Notes under the pieces: generated by a model
What the model was told of the DNA's origin: nothing
Seen by the model: only the letters and a program-made list of their open reading frames with translations
The model's database searches: none
Part shown: positions 21,994-38,881 of the stretch, piece after piece
Layout of the letters: each line of letters opens with the position of its first letter
How positions within the stretch are numbered: position 1 is the stretch's first letter
Translations under genes and position numbers: made by a program
NCBI GenBank assembly: GCA_932521025.1
Contig: OW051472.1
Location: forward strand, 6,448,001-6,512,000
Reading direction: 5' to 3'
DNA length: 64,000 nt
Source: Oscheius onirici
Taxonomy: Eukaryota; Nematoda; Chromadorea; Rhabditida; Rhabditidae

Positions 21994-23586
21994 TTATTTG
22001 CCGTAACCATATCTGTCCTCGAACGAATGTTGAACAAGCCCCTTCTTCTTTTTCTCTTTCTGAGACTGTTTCTTGGCCTTCTTCTCCAGATATTTGTCCA
22101 GACGCTTCTCGGATTTGAGCTGATCGAATTTCTTCTCCATAATCTTTTGTCGGACTTGTGCTAGAACAACATTTTCCTCGTGTAATTCATCAAAAAATAA
22201 CCTTTGGGAAGGAATCTAGGCTGCTGTCCTTGCATCATTCTGTCGATATTTTCCTGACGAATCTCCGTCATTGCGGCCTTTTTGAGATCTTTGTCCTTCT
22301 TGACGCGTTCCTGTTCTTCCATTTTTCGGATGGCGTTGGTGATTCGCGAGGCCGTCGCCTCATCGCCGTTCTCTACGGCCTGATAGAGCTCCTTGCGAAG
22401 ATCCTTGAAATATGCCTTAGAAAAAGAGAGAAAACGACATTTACCTCCTTCTCCTGTTGCTTCATCTCGTCCAGAAACTGGTAATTGTCGTCAAAACAGT
22501 GCTCTTTCAATGTTCCGGCTCTTTCGTCAAAACGAGGATCCCATTTTCTAAAATGAGTGTGAAAGTTGGCAAATATACAGCGCTTACTTCTTGCTCAAGC
22601 ATTCGTTTTTGAAGATGTTCCTGAACGAGCTAACGGGCTTTCTGGAAGAGATTTCTCGCGGTCGATGCTGGCCTTTCTAGAGAAACTCGCAAAATTAACA
22701 GAATCGACAGAAAAGTACCTTTTCTTCCGGCTCACCGTGGGCAGTCCGCTCATTTTTCTTATTCAGCTTTTTACCAGCTGTCTCCAATTTCTTGTCTTCT
22801 GGCTTCGAGAAGTAGAGCTTGTTGAAGAGCTTCAGTCCCAAATTATCACGCAGCTTTCGAACATCTGCCATGGGCATTTTGGCAATTTCTGAATAGAAGA
22901 GGCATTGGAGATGAAATTGTGACAAACTTTTCCTGAATTCGGCCCCTTCATCTTTCTCTTTTTCTCCGTCATTCACTTCATCTTCTTCTACCTCCATTGC
23001 CGAATCGTTAGGCTCTTCGTCGACCTTATCGACTTCCATTGTGTCGATTTCTAGATCTTCGTCGTCGTCATCATCGTCATCAGAATCCTAAACTGTTTTC
23101 TTATGAAAAAGAGGTGCTTCATACCAAATTGACAACTTTCGGAGAAGGCTGTTTCTTGTTTTTACCAGTGTTCACTTGAGGAATCTGTAAAAAAAATTGT
23201 TAGCAAAGAAAAACAGATAAAAAACCTCTTGAATCTCGTCGTGATCCGGACTAGACTCGTGAGCTTCGAAAACTTGAGCAACAGGTTTCTGCTTCTTCTG
23301 TGCTTTTCGTCGTTTCCGTTTTTCTGCCTGTTGTCTGCAAAATCGACATAAAAATTGTTTTTTAAAGTCGTACTGGGCAAGAGCAGGATTCTCTTCTTTC
23401 CACATCCTCCGGAGTTCAGTCTTTGACCTAAATGCGTTATTGAAAAGATTTAGAAAATTTCTTGCTTTGATTTTGCCTCTGGATCCGCTTTATGCAATTG
23501 CTTCAAAAGCTTTTTTTTCGATTTGGTTGGAGGGACAGGTTTTTTGGCCCCCTTCTTTGGAAAGGTCCGCCTAACTTCCGTGTCCA
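21994..23586 (-). CDS. RRP36: RRP36-like ribosomal RNA processing protein
   Basis: C-terminal half carries the RRP36 signature: KWDPRFDERAGTL, CFDDNYQFLDEMKQQEKEA, a long charged helix (NAIRKMEEQERVKKDKDLKK), IDRMMQGQQPRFLPKG, then KFDQLKSEKRLDKYLEKKAK and end FEDRYGYGK. RRP36 is a nucleolar factor for early 35S/47S pre-rRNA cleavage in the SSU processome. The stretch MADVRKLRDNLGLKLFNKLY matches the family's N-terminal helix. Upstream of it lies an extra highly charged region of roughly 250 residues with an Asp run (DSDDDDDDDEDLE) and Lys-rich segments, absent from the human protein. Start MDTEVRRTFPKKG at 23586 is three bases after an attttag acceptor. Seven or so exons with introns of 35-45 bp. 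Possible alternative: two genes fused in my reading, but junctions are in frame. Confidence 0.82.
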
Positions 23587-23765
23587 TTTCCTAAAATATA
23601 ACTTGGCATAAATCACAAACTACATTTAGGACGAAACGCTGGAAAAAAAACGAAACATATCGAGCGGTTGGCCCAATGCCAATCGCCAAGCCCCGCCCAT
23701 CTTTCGGATTCAAAATCCATTTCAATTGCCTTCTCTTTATCGATTTCGCCTATTCTCACAAATTT

Positions 23766-24210
23766 GGTAATACATATATAGCAGGCATCCCCCCCCCCCT
23801 CCCTTCAAATATTTTGGTGCGCAATGATTGAAATCGGGATTTTCACCACTTTTCCGTTTTTTTTCACGTTCTAGATATATTTATCGAACTCGGCGTCAAA
23901 TATAACCCCCAGGATGCCGAAATACTTGAAAAATTAGGCGAAATACTTCAGAAAAAAGCAACATCGCTCACATAATGCACCCCCCCCCCCCCCCCCCCCC
24001 CCCGAGAGTTTCTCCAGATTTTTCAATTTTATTCAATTACACACTCGCCCTAAGGGTAGTTTTTGATGCTGAGTTCGATAAAAGCAGCTAGAACACGAAA
24101 TAATACTGGTAAAATGGTGAAAAACCCGAATTTAGGCAAGTTATGGCTTGGGCGCCAAAATATTTGAATGGAGGGGGGGGGGGGGGGGGGGTGCTTGCTA
24201 TAGTATTACC
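23766..24210. mobile_element. 445 bp MITE, GGTAATA family, copy 1 (8 bp TSD)
   Basis: Ends are ggtaatac and gtattacc; the inverted arms include gcaggc plus a C-run, cttcaaatattttgg and their inverse at the right end. Flanked by the direct 8 bp duplication acaaattt (23758-23765 and 24211-24218). Inner arms share ttatcgaactcggcgtcaaa with copy 2 at 37758-38124. Contains C11, C25 and G-run homopolymers. No coding capacity. An 8 bp duplication fits hAT, P or Merlin-type transposases; terminal sequence does not decide. Confidence 0.85.
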
Positions 24211-24218
24211 ACAAATTT

Positions 24219-24890
24219 TCTTGGCTTTTGAAGCCGAGTAGTTATCCTGACGAACTCAAAAAGAGTATCGTGAACAAAAACTTTCGGTGTGATTGTATTT
24301 CCAATTTCCTGTTATTTTTTCGCTGTTAAAACCATACTTCTTTTACACACCAAAGGTATAATAATTAGCAATCTGGAATGAACAAAAGGAGCAAACAAAG
24401 GTCAACGAACGCCAAGAGGTTTCATTATTTGTCGTGCCTTTTCGATCTTCAAAAAAAAAAATTCAAAAGTTTGTAAGGCGGAAATTCAAAAAAATTTAAA
24501 GATATAATTTCCGCAATACGCAAATACGGACGAATGTAAAACGCATTATATCCAACAGTTACTACCTTTGCTTTCTAAAACGGCTAGGCATCAGAAAATA
24601 AAGACTAAAAAGAAAGAGAAAAAGCAAAAGAGTTTGAAACCGCCTTCATTTTCGTTCTTTTACCCAAAGAGTATTCCGATAGTTTCTACTGGGCACTAAA
24701 CAAATCAAAGATCATTTATTTGCTTCAGTATGGAGGTCAGGTAAAGTTGAGTCAATTGAATTTCAAACCACATTCCTGAATCTCTCGAATCAAGCCTCAA
24801 AATCTGACAGTGTCGCTCTTTGTTTACCCTCGCCTATGACTCAAGTGTTCTTTCTCAGAGAGGTCGGGAAGCTGGACCTCCGTTTCTATC
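24219..24890. other. Intergenic / promoter of AGFG gene
   Basis: AT-rich with short A-runs; a tttctcag acceptor at 24851-24858 lies just before the AGFG start region. No gene seen. Confidence 0.4.
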
Positions 24891-24893
24891 TGA

Positions 24894-26731
24894 ATGCAGG
24901 CTGCCCAGAAGAAGCGTCTAGAAGAGAAAAATGCCAAGTTGATAAGGTAAGATCTGAACGGAGCGTCTTTTTACAGAAATGTTTGAGAGAGTTGGCCTCC
25001 ATTCCAGCTAACAGAAATTGCTTCGAATGTGGTCAGCGAGGACCCACCTACGTCAATATAACCGAAGGATCCTTTTGCTGTACACAATGTTCAGGAATTT
25101 TGTGAGTTTCACTCGGTAACTCGATCGAATTGGCTGCTTTCAGACGCGGACTCAATCCACCCCATCGCGTGAAATCAATCTCAATGGCCGCTTTCACTAC
25201 CGACGAGGTAGAGAAGCTCGGTCGCTTGGGTAATGCTGAAAATGCAAAAGTTTGGCTCGGATTGTATGGAGGGATGCCGCCGGCGATGAATAATCGGGAC
25301 GCGATTCAAACGTTCCTCGTAAAGGTCAGTCCAATTGACTGAGAAAAACGGAAGGATTCAGAAATACGAACAAAAGGCATGGTATTTATCAAAGGCCGAA
25401 CTGTCAGAGCAAGAACGTCTGATGAATCAGGCTAAGGAGACAGCTAGTCGAACAAGTTCACATGGAACAGGTTCAGTTACCTCAACCACCACAAATAGAG
25501 TGAGCTATCGATATTTTTCTTTGAAATGCTTGTCAGCCTTCGAACTTTGATCTACTCTCGGACGGGACAGCATGGCCACTTTCGGAACGGAGCAAACCGA
25601 TAGTTACAGAACCACAGCCGACGGGTCAGGTAGTCTTGTAAAATTTCAGCTTGACTACCAAGGTCTAGGCTTTTTCACCACCTGGTTTTTTGGCCCCACC
25701 GCCTCCATTCAGTTTCGATCAGCCAACTGTCCACCCGGCTCCAGTTCCATCTGCCCCGAGTGCAGATCTCTTCGGATTATTCGACACTACTCCTGTTCCA
25801 TCAAACGGACCAGTTCCGGCAACAAATACGACATTCAGTATCAGTCAACCCGCTCAAATTGATCCTTTCGCCGATTTTGACCAGAAATTCAGTGATCTCT
25901 CCGTTCGACCCTCAAGTACTGTTTCAACTTTCAATGGTTTAACAAATCAGTCAGGTACTGAGCTTTGTACACAGTCTATTATTTCTAATTTAGTATCTGT
26001 CATGCCGAAATCGGCCACAGTTGATTCTGGATTGGGTGGATTTCTTCAGCAAACAGCGGCAGCTCCTAATCCTTTCCAGGTAACAAAATAATGTGCTGAT
26101 ATGTAAAGACTCGACTTTAGCTGAACATGGCTCCTATGCAACCAGCTCAAGCTTCTGTTCCTCTTCCGCCTCCAACTGCCTCTGCTTCAGTAGCTCAAGG
26201 ATTTTCATCAGATAAGTACAGTGCATTAGCCGAGCTTGACGAGGTTTGTCCCTTCTAACTCCTTTTTGTGAAAAACCATTTTTTGAAGCTTTTTCATTAC
26301 ACACCTTCCGGTCAATCAGGTGATGGAAAGCCGTCTTGGATGCCGACTGGTTTTTCGACAGGAATACCGCCTTCGGCAACGACGGGCAACCTGAATCTGA
26401 ATGGAACTTCTCGTCAACAGCCTCAGCTTTCGCGAGCTCCAGTCGGCAGTTTTCCCAAAAGTCTGACTATGCAAGGAATTTCGGATTACGGCGGGAACAA
26501 TCCTTTCCTCCAGAATAACTCTCAGCCTCAAGGTTCTTCTGTTTTTCTTTTAGTCTTGTTGACAGTATAATTTCAGCAGCTTTTCCTAACCCTTTTGGTC
26601 CGCCTCCAACCCAAGGACCGTACGCGGCTCCGATGCAGCCCCAGAACTGGGGAATACAACAGCCAATCATTCCGCCTAGGCCGACGTCATCTTCGACAGC
26701 TGCCACACCAAACTGGAATCCCTTCTTGTAA
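24894..26731 (+). CDS. AGFG1: ArfGAP with FG repeats (AGFG/Drongo type)
   Basis: ArfGAP zinc finger CFECGQRGPTYVNITEGSFC / CTQC (CX2CX16-17CX2C), then RGLNPPHRVKSISMAAFTTD and VWLGLYGG, all typical of AGFG. The C-terminal half is low-complexity with FDLLSD, LFGLF, FADFDQKF, SDKYSALAELDELFH and NPF motifs (NNPFL, PNPFG, NWNPFL at the end), as in AGFG proteins that bind EH-domain endocytic proteins. Role: clathrin-linked vesicle sorting and Arf GTPase activation. About eight exons; one intron of only 30 bp (24947-24976). The start is uncertain: ATG 24894 gives MQAAQKKRLEEKNAKLIR, very AGFG-like, but its frame does not match the next exon through the visible GT-AG junction; an in-frame alternative is ATG 24836 (MTQVFFLREVGK), which has no family similarity. 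Confidence 0.88.
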
Positions 26732-27196
26732 CTTTTGTATTTTCATGTATTCTTTCAATTTATCTCATCCCCCGTCTCGCACGCATTTTATCAGAGGTTG
26801 TCATAATTTATGTTCTTTTCTTCTCCTCCTCCTACCGCGTGATACTTACGGTTATTACATGTTTCTTGCTCTTCTCAACGCCTTTGCCATTTTCTGCTTC
26901 ACAGTGCTAGTCGTTCTTTCTGAGCTCCATTTCATCACCTTGCTTCCAGACCGTCGTTTAACGATTTCTGATTAAACTATTTTATTGTTCATTTACAATT
27001 TTTACACGTCGAAGATTCTCCTTAGAGCTCGTCGCTTCTCCGGTTGGTCGATCTGCAACCGAAATATGGTTAGTAGTTGCAGAGATAGTAATCTTCTAGA
27101 CACCGGGTGAAAGGATGAGGTAAGTCCGTAAAAAATAATACGATTTATTCACCCGGGTTGATTTGCATAAAATTAAAACGTTCGAATTTGGAAAAA
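26732..27196. other. Convergent 3' flanks of AGFG and Fis1
   Basis: About 465 bp between stops. A minus-strand stretch near 27000-27056 could be a small terminal exon (acceptor ttgcag, then IDQPEKRRALRRIFDV and stop) but no partner exon was found. Confidence 0.3.
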
Positions 27197-27834
27197 TTAC
27201 TTCTTGATGGCAAAGATGGCTGCGGCAAGACCACCTACGAACAAAGCAGCCCCGCCTCCGAGAAGAGCCCTAAATTTGCAGATCAAGTGCTAAAAACTGA
27301 ATGCACTAACGCTCCGATCAGGCCGTCCCGCTTCATTTTCTTTTCAATGATCGTCTTCAGCTCCTTGGCTTGCCGATTGTCACTTTCGGCGTTCAACAAA
27401 ATGTCCACGTAAGCAATTGCTCGGTCGTAGTCCTATAAGTATTAATAATGTGCCAATATTTGATAGAACAAACCGTCAGTCTGGCATTGGCGATGGCAAG
27501 ATAGTAGACATAGTCTCGTTTGGCAACATCATCGGGATCTTCTCGGAGCAAGCCTTTTAAAATAAAATTGTGAACAAAGAGTGGAAAAACAACTTACGTT
27601 CAAGAATATCGATTCCCTGTTTGACATGATTTTTCGTGGAGCGGACAAGGGCCGTGGCATAGGCAAAAGTAGCACCGGAGGAAGGATGGCCACGACGGCA
27701 TTGTGTTTCGTAGATTTCTCGGAATTTCTGAAAAAGAAATGCCATAATATACAATTCGAAGGAAAACAGCTTACGTCGAGCTCGAAGGGGTCTACGCGTT
27801 CATCGAGAATGCTTTCCACGTCGATGAGAGCCAT
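27197..27834 (-). CDS. FIS1: Mitochondrial fission 1 protein (Fis1)
   Basis: Starts MALIDVESILDERVDPFELD directly after a attttcag acceptor at 27835, a likely trans-splice site. TPR-like helices follow: KFREIYETQCRRGHPSSGAT, FAYATALVRSTKNHVKQGID, LLREDPDDVAKRDYVYYLAI and RLTDYDRAIAYVDILLNAES, then the hinge KELKTIIEKKMKRDGLIG and a C-terminal membrane anchor ALLGGGAALFVGGLAAAIFA ending in IKK, the tail-anchor pattern of Fis1. Five exons, introns about 40-60 bp. Fis1 sits in the outer mitochondrial and peroxisomal membranes and recruits fission machinery. Length (about 150 residues) fits the family. Confidence 0.93.
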
Positions 27835-27842
27835 CTGAAAAT

Positions 27843-28527
27843 TGATGATTCGATAAAAAGGTGAGAAAAGATGAAAGAGAAGGTAAAAAAGAACGTCAGC
27901 AAAATGATGAGCGATTTTGAAACCCGAACACATGAGAAAGAGGTTGAGCGACGTTTACACACAACCGAGCGGCATGTTCCACTTCTAGGCGCAGTTTTCC
28001 AGCCGACTGTTTTTGCAGCTGAGTGACAGGTTTTCACACAGCAAAATCTCATGTTTTTTAATAAATTGGATTGGTACTCCTTCGTTTTCTTGCGTATTTC
28101 GCGGTCCATTGGTTTTGCCCCTCTTCACCTTTACACTAAAATCACGAAGAATATAAAACGGCCTGTTCTAGAGCGATTTATTTATCAAAACGATAGCAAA
28201 CTATCCTTTTTACTTATAAACTGTATGTGTTTATAAGGTGCAAACATTGGAAAAACGCATAAAAAAGGAGGAAGCAGCTAGAAGCCTAAAACATCGAATA
28301 TTTTCTCATTTTATAAAGCCCCCGTGATTCCACAGTACCCCCTGTATAAAAAAAATGCATTGCAGTAATCATAGTATTTGCGAACGTTTTCATCGTATTT
28401 TTATTTTTCCCTTTATTTGGAGTTCTGACCGTAGGCAAGCAAAGACCACTTATCCTCTGTGATAACACCAGATGGAGCATAATGAGAGACCCTTTTAGAA
28501 TGGCATGAGTCAGCTAGGATCTTCAAA
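27843..28527. other. Divergent 5' region between Fis1 and PI4KB copy 1
   Basis: 685 bp without a recognised gene; AT-rich. A minus-strand ORF covering part of it (27792-28109) has no family motif. Confidence 0.4.
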
Positions 28528-31834
<3,307 letters not shown>

Positions 31835-32462
31835 TTTTAGCATACCCAATAGTATCTCCTTTTATCAAAGCCATATAGCTCAACTGTTTGACTGTGATTT
31901 GTATATCCCCGTTGTGAGCGATTCGGTCATATCCGTCCCAATACTAGTCTATTCGCTAGTAATCTTTCTCCTCTCTCGGTGCCAATGGGTTCTTTGTCTG
32001 AATAATTGATATTGTCAGCTTTATATATTGGAATTCTTTGTATGGTTCACTTTGTGCACTGTTGAATTCTTTCACTTTGAGACTTTTTAGCTTTACCTTC
32101 TGGCAGTACCAATACTTATCATTCTCTGTGACTGTTTTCTGATGAAGTTCTTCTTGTTTTGCACGTTTATCATACTCACATCTGCTTTTGTGGAGAAAAA
32201 AATGAAACAGAAATAAATTGAGAAGGGAATTCAAAAGTGTTTTGGCGCGCACTTTGTTGCCTCACAGCCTCACTTGCTCTCGCAGGTTTTTCAGTTTTCT
32301 CTCTCTATTTTCATACTTCTATACCAAGATATATAAGCGCTCGCTAAGAAACTATTGTATGTATCGCCTTTTACAAGAATTCGCATCAAAAACATAAATT
32401 CAAACAACTTCCACGATCAACAATTCTTGTTTAGCTACATTCCAGCAACGTTTCACTTTCAG
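31835..32462. other. Intergenic between PI4KB copy 1 and POLD3
   Basis: No gene seen; ends with a cactttcag acceptor directly before the POLD3 ATG. Confidence 0.4.
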
Positions 32463-34027
32463 ATGGACAAAAAAGCCCAGGATTGGCTCGAAGACGTCAT
32501 TTTCGTTCAATTGAAAGTCGTTACAGACGTCACGATAGCCCGTCATTTCAACAAATCCACTGCTGAGGCTCACGTGTAAGTAGTCTTGCGTTTGCTTAAT
32601 ATCTACAACATTTTAGAATCCTGAAAGACTTTTTCAACCTGCACAACGATGTTATTAGGGCTGTATACACGATTTCCGGAAATCTGGTTCGATACGGTTA
32701 GCCCGTATTTCTCCCTTTTTATTGTTTTTGCAATTGTAGGTACTGAATGTGGAGGTGTAGTTCTGGCCAAAACAGACAATCTGGAGGAAATCAAGGCAAC
32801 TTTTAAAAAGGTGGACAATGTTGAACTCTTCGCGCTTCACAAGGACCCCATTGACCAGCTTGCCACCATCCTGGCGCACGATACCATCGAAGACGAAAAG
32901 TTTTTTCGTGATGACGACAAACGAGCAGGAATTAAAGCCGTATCAGTACGTCTTACGCATTTTTGGAATAAAATTCTGCTTAGATTCGGCAACTCCGTGA
33001 AAAAATGGAAACGAGTCATAAAGAGGAAGTCGAAAGACAGAAAGCCGTTGTTTCTGGAGGATATTCCAGGCCCGCGGCTGCGACTACAACCTCAGTAAAG
33101 TCGGAAATGAAGCAGGAAAGTATCTCCAAGCCGGCTGGCCAAAAGAATAAGCTCACGAGCATGTTCCAAAAGGCTTGTGAACGAGAGAAAACACCAAAGG
33201 TTTGTTTTGACAATGTGCTCTAGTAGGTGCCTGTGTACGATCTGGCAAATCTAGGTTGGGCCGAACGCAGGCGGCTAAAAAAGTGCAACATCCATTTTTG
33301 TCAGAATTTTATCTCAAAATGTGTTCAGAACTCTCCGAAAAAGGTTCCCGAAAGTCCCTTCTCGTCAACTGAAAAGAAAACTTCCGAGGAAAGTCCGGGC
33401 ATGAAGAAACGAGCCAGAAGGATCATTATCGACAGCGAAGACGAAATTTCTCCAGCAAAGAAGTCAAAAACTCCAGAGAAGGAAGTGAAAAAGAAGGTAG
33501 AGAAGCCGTCGAAGAGAGAGAAGAAAACGATCAAGATCGACGGTAGTATCTGATTCATTTTCCCCTCAACAAATAGTTTCAGACGAAGATTTGTATGAAG
33601 CGGAATCTCCAGAAAAGTCACCGCCGCCGAAAGAACCGAGTCCGGAGAAAGTGGAGAAGAAAAAGGTGCAAAAAAAAACCAAGACCAATAAAATTGAGCC
33701 GGAGGAAGAAAACGAGGACATTCCAATTAGAAGATCGCGTAATTTGCCGTTTTTTTTTTCTCGAGAATCCCTCAATTTTTAGCTCGTAAATTGGCGGGCC
33801 CCGTCGTTCCTGGCAAAAAAAAGATATGGGTCGACGAAACCTACAAGGACGTAGACGGTTTTCTGGTGACGAAAAAAGTACTAAAGGAGGTGGAAATCGA
33901 TGAAAAAGAAGAAGAACAGAAACCTCTTTCTCCTAAGAAGACCAATCAGGCTCCTGCTCCAAAGACCGCCAAGAAGACAGCTCCAGCCAGCCAATCCAAG
34001 ATTAGTGCCTTCTTTACCAAGAAGTAA
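32463..34027 (+). CDS. POLD3: DNA polymerase delta subunit 3 (p66)
   Basis: N-terminal winged-helix-like region MDKKAQDWLEDVIFVQLKVV / VTDVTIARHFNKSTAEAHV, then YTISG and NVELFALHKDPIDQLATILA as in POLD3. A long charged, disordered region follows, rich in Lys/Glu/Ser-Pro. The conserved KKIWVDETYKDVDGFLVTKK segment corresponds to the family's xTYxDxxGxxVTEK motif, and the protein ends QSKISAFFTKK, a PCNA-interacting (PIP) box. Role: accessory subunit of Pol delta, linking it to PCNA at replication forks. The ATG directly follows a cactttcag acceptor, suggesting trans-splicing. Seven or so exons with short introns. Ends about 400 bp before the kinase gene. Confidence 0.92.
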
Positions 34028-34434
34028 CCTGTCGGATTTTCAATTGCGTTGCCAACTTACGGTTATCATTACTCGTATCTCTGTAAAAGCATTTGCTCTC
34101 CATTGAAGAGTTTCATTCAGTTGTTTATTCTGGAGCTGGGAAGTACTAATATTGGGGGAAGGCAACATGTATAAAACTAAATACTTCTTATGACAGAAAA
34201 TTTTTTTGTTCTTCTGCCTTGAATCTCTTCATTTTCCGCTTTATCGTTCAACTAGGTGCTCAATTTTGTTAGAAATTTTCAACGATGTCCCAAAGGCAGA
34301 GCAATCAAAATATTGGATAGAAACAATATTTTTTACAAAAAAAAATATAAATTAGGGGGAAATTATACCAAGACTTTTTGAATTCGTGTGCCTTCGCCGT
34401 GGAAGGTCTTCTCGACACTCGCTGCCCAGACCAG

Positions 34435-35495
34435 ATGGCCGTCATCAAAGATCTCTCCAAACTGTCGGCTGACGAAGTTTTCGGTTTTCGCGACTCGAAG
34501 TACAAGGTGTTGTCGTGCATCTTCCAGGGACCTTTCTCCTCCGTCTACAAGGTAATTCTACCCTATTTTCTCATAAAAATGCTTTACAGCTGATGACCCC
34601 GGATGGAAAGCTGTATGCGATGAAGGTCGAGAGCAAGAAAGGCTATCGAGACGAGCGAACGGCTCTCAAATTGGAAGTGGTTGTTCTGAAAGAGCTCTCC
34701 GGACAGCCGGGCTTCGTCACTCTCAAGGACTACGGTAGAAACGCCGACTGGAAGGTTCTGATGATGGAATTTGTCGGTCCGGATCTACAGTGTCTGCAGA
34801 ATCTTATGCCCGGGATAAAGTTCTCTCTTCCGACTGCCTACCACATCGCTTTCGAAGTTCTGGACCGAATGGAGACTCTTCACAGCGCAGGCTATCTGAA
34901 TCGTGACCTCAAGACCGCCAATCTGGCTGTTGGACTCGGCAATCAGCAGAGAACCGTGTACATGCTGGATTTCGGCATGTCCCGACGATTTCTGGGCCAG
35001 GATGGTCAGATTGTCATCAGAAAGAAGGGGCCGATTTGTGGAACGATTCCTTTCGCCTCGTTGACGACAAATCAAATGGAGGACATGGGCCCGAGAGACG
35101 ATCTGGAGAACTGGTTCTACATGGTCATTCACATGCTGCGCGGTCGTCTTCCTTGGTACTATTCGGACGATGAAGGACCTCATTTCGGGTCACAGATTCT
35201 TCTTCTGACCCGCGAATGGAAGCAGTGGTGTCTCGCGGTCGATCGATCGGCCCTCTTCGACGGCATTCATCACGGCTGGGAAGAAATCTACGAGACGATT
35301 CGAGCTTGTCCAAGAGATGAAGCTGCTCCGATTCCCGAAGTTCGCCGCCTTATCAAAAGCATCGTCGAAAGAGAAGGCGTCGATCTGGGACAGCCTCTCG
35401 ACTGGCAGATCCATCCCCAACTCATTCAACAGATCCAATTTTCCGCTTCCCGTCAGACGGTCTACCCGAAGAAGAACGGCCACGGAGACATGTAG
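34435..35495 (+). CDS. TTBK-like CK1-superfamily protein kinase
   Basis: One short intron (about 34552-34590) splits the gene after GPFSSVYK. Kinase features: Gly-rich loop FQGPFSSVYK, AMKVESK (VAIK Lys), LMMEFVGPDLQCL, catalytic loop YLNRDLKTANLAVG, DFGMSRRF, then GTIPFASLTTNQMEDMGPRD and DDLENWFYMVIHMLRGRLPW, a pattern typical of tau-tubulin kinase/CK1 families, which are expanded in nematodes. The usual HRD is NRD, but the catalytic Asp and DFG are present. About 340 residues, kinase domain only with a short tail. Start chosen at ATG 34435 (MAVIKDLSKLSADEVFGF); the frame stays open upstream to about 34378 without another ATG. Substrates unknown. A poly(A) signal aataaa lies near 35515. Confidence 0.88.
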
Positions 35496-35810
35496 ACGCA
35501 GACAACTTCTGCTAATAAATCTGTAGACGTTTTGCCCAGAAATGTTTTCCTGGTTGCCGCCTGTTTGCCGAATTTGTGTACGGTATGTATCGGTCCTGAC
35601 ACGACCTCCCTGATTTTCAGGCATCTGAAATTTCGGCGTGTGTTCAAACGATGAACGAGATTTTTTTTGTTGTTGCTCTCTTATCATTTTTAGCCCCTGG
35701 ACATTTTTGAAATAATCTTGGAAGCCGGCTTTCGGAAACCTGTGCAAAATATGTATTGCTCGTGAACTATTCACCATTTGCTCGTTTATAAGCAAAGCAT
35801 CAAATTTTAG

Positions 35811-38685
<2,875 letters not shown>

Positions 38686-38881
38686 CTATTTGTATGATTT
38701 TGTGTATAATTTTCCCTTTCTTTGTATATTCAATGTGACCGTCTCTGTTTACAACTCGTCCTTCTTTTTTAGATAAACTTTTCTAAAGCGAAATGTCACG
38801 GCAAGATGCTAACAAGCTTGACGAGCAGTTAGAATGAGTGTCCTAGTAACCGATTTGTTTACCTCCTGCCAGTCGGCTTAG

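Noticed and set aside
23979-24003. C25 run as an assembly gap filler
   Set aside because: It lies inside a well-defined MITE whose ends and target duplication are intact, and C/G runs occur in the same arms of both copies.
34378-34434. Upstream in-frame extension of the TTBK-like kinase
   Set aside because: It has no ATG and no similarity; ATG 34435 gives a family-like start.
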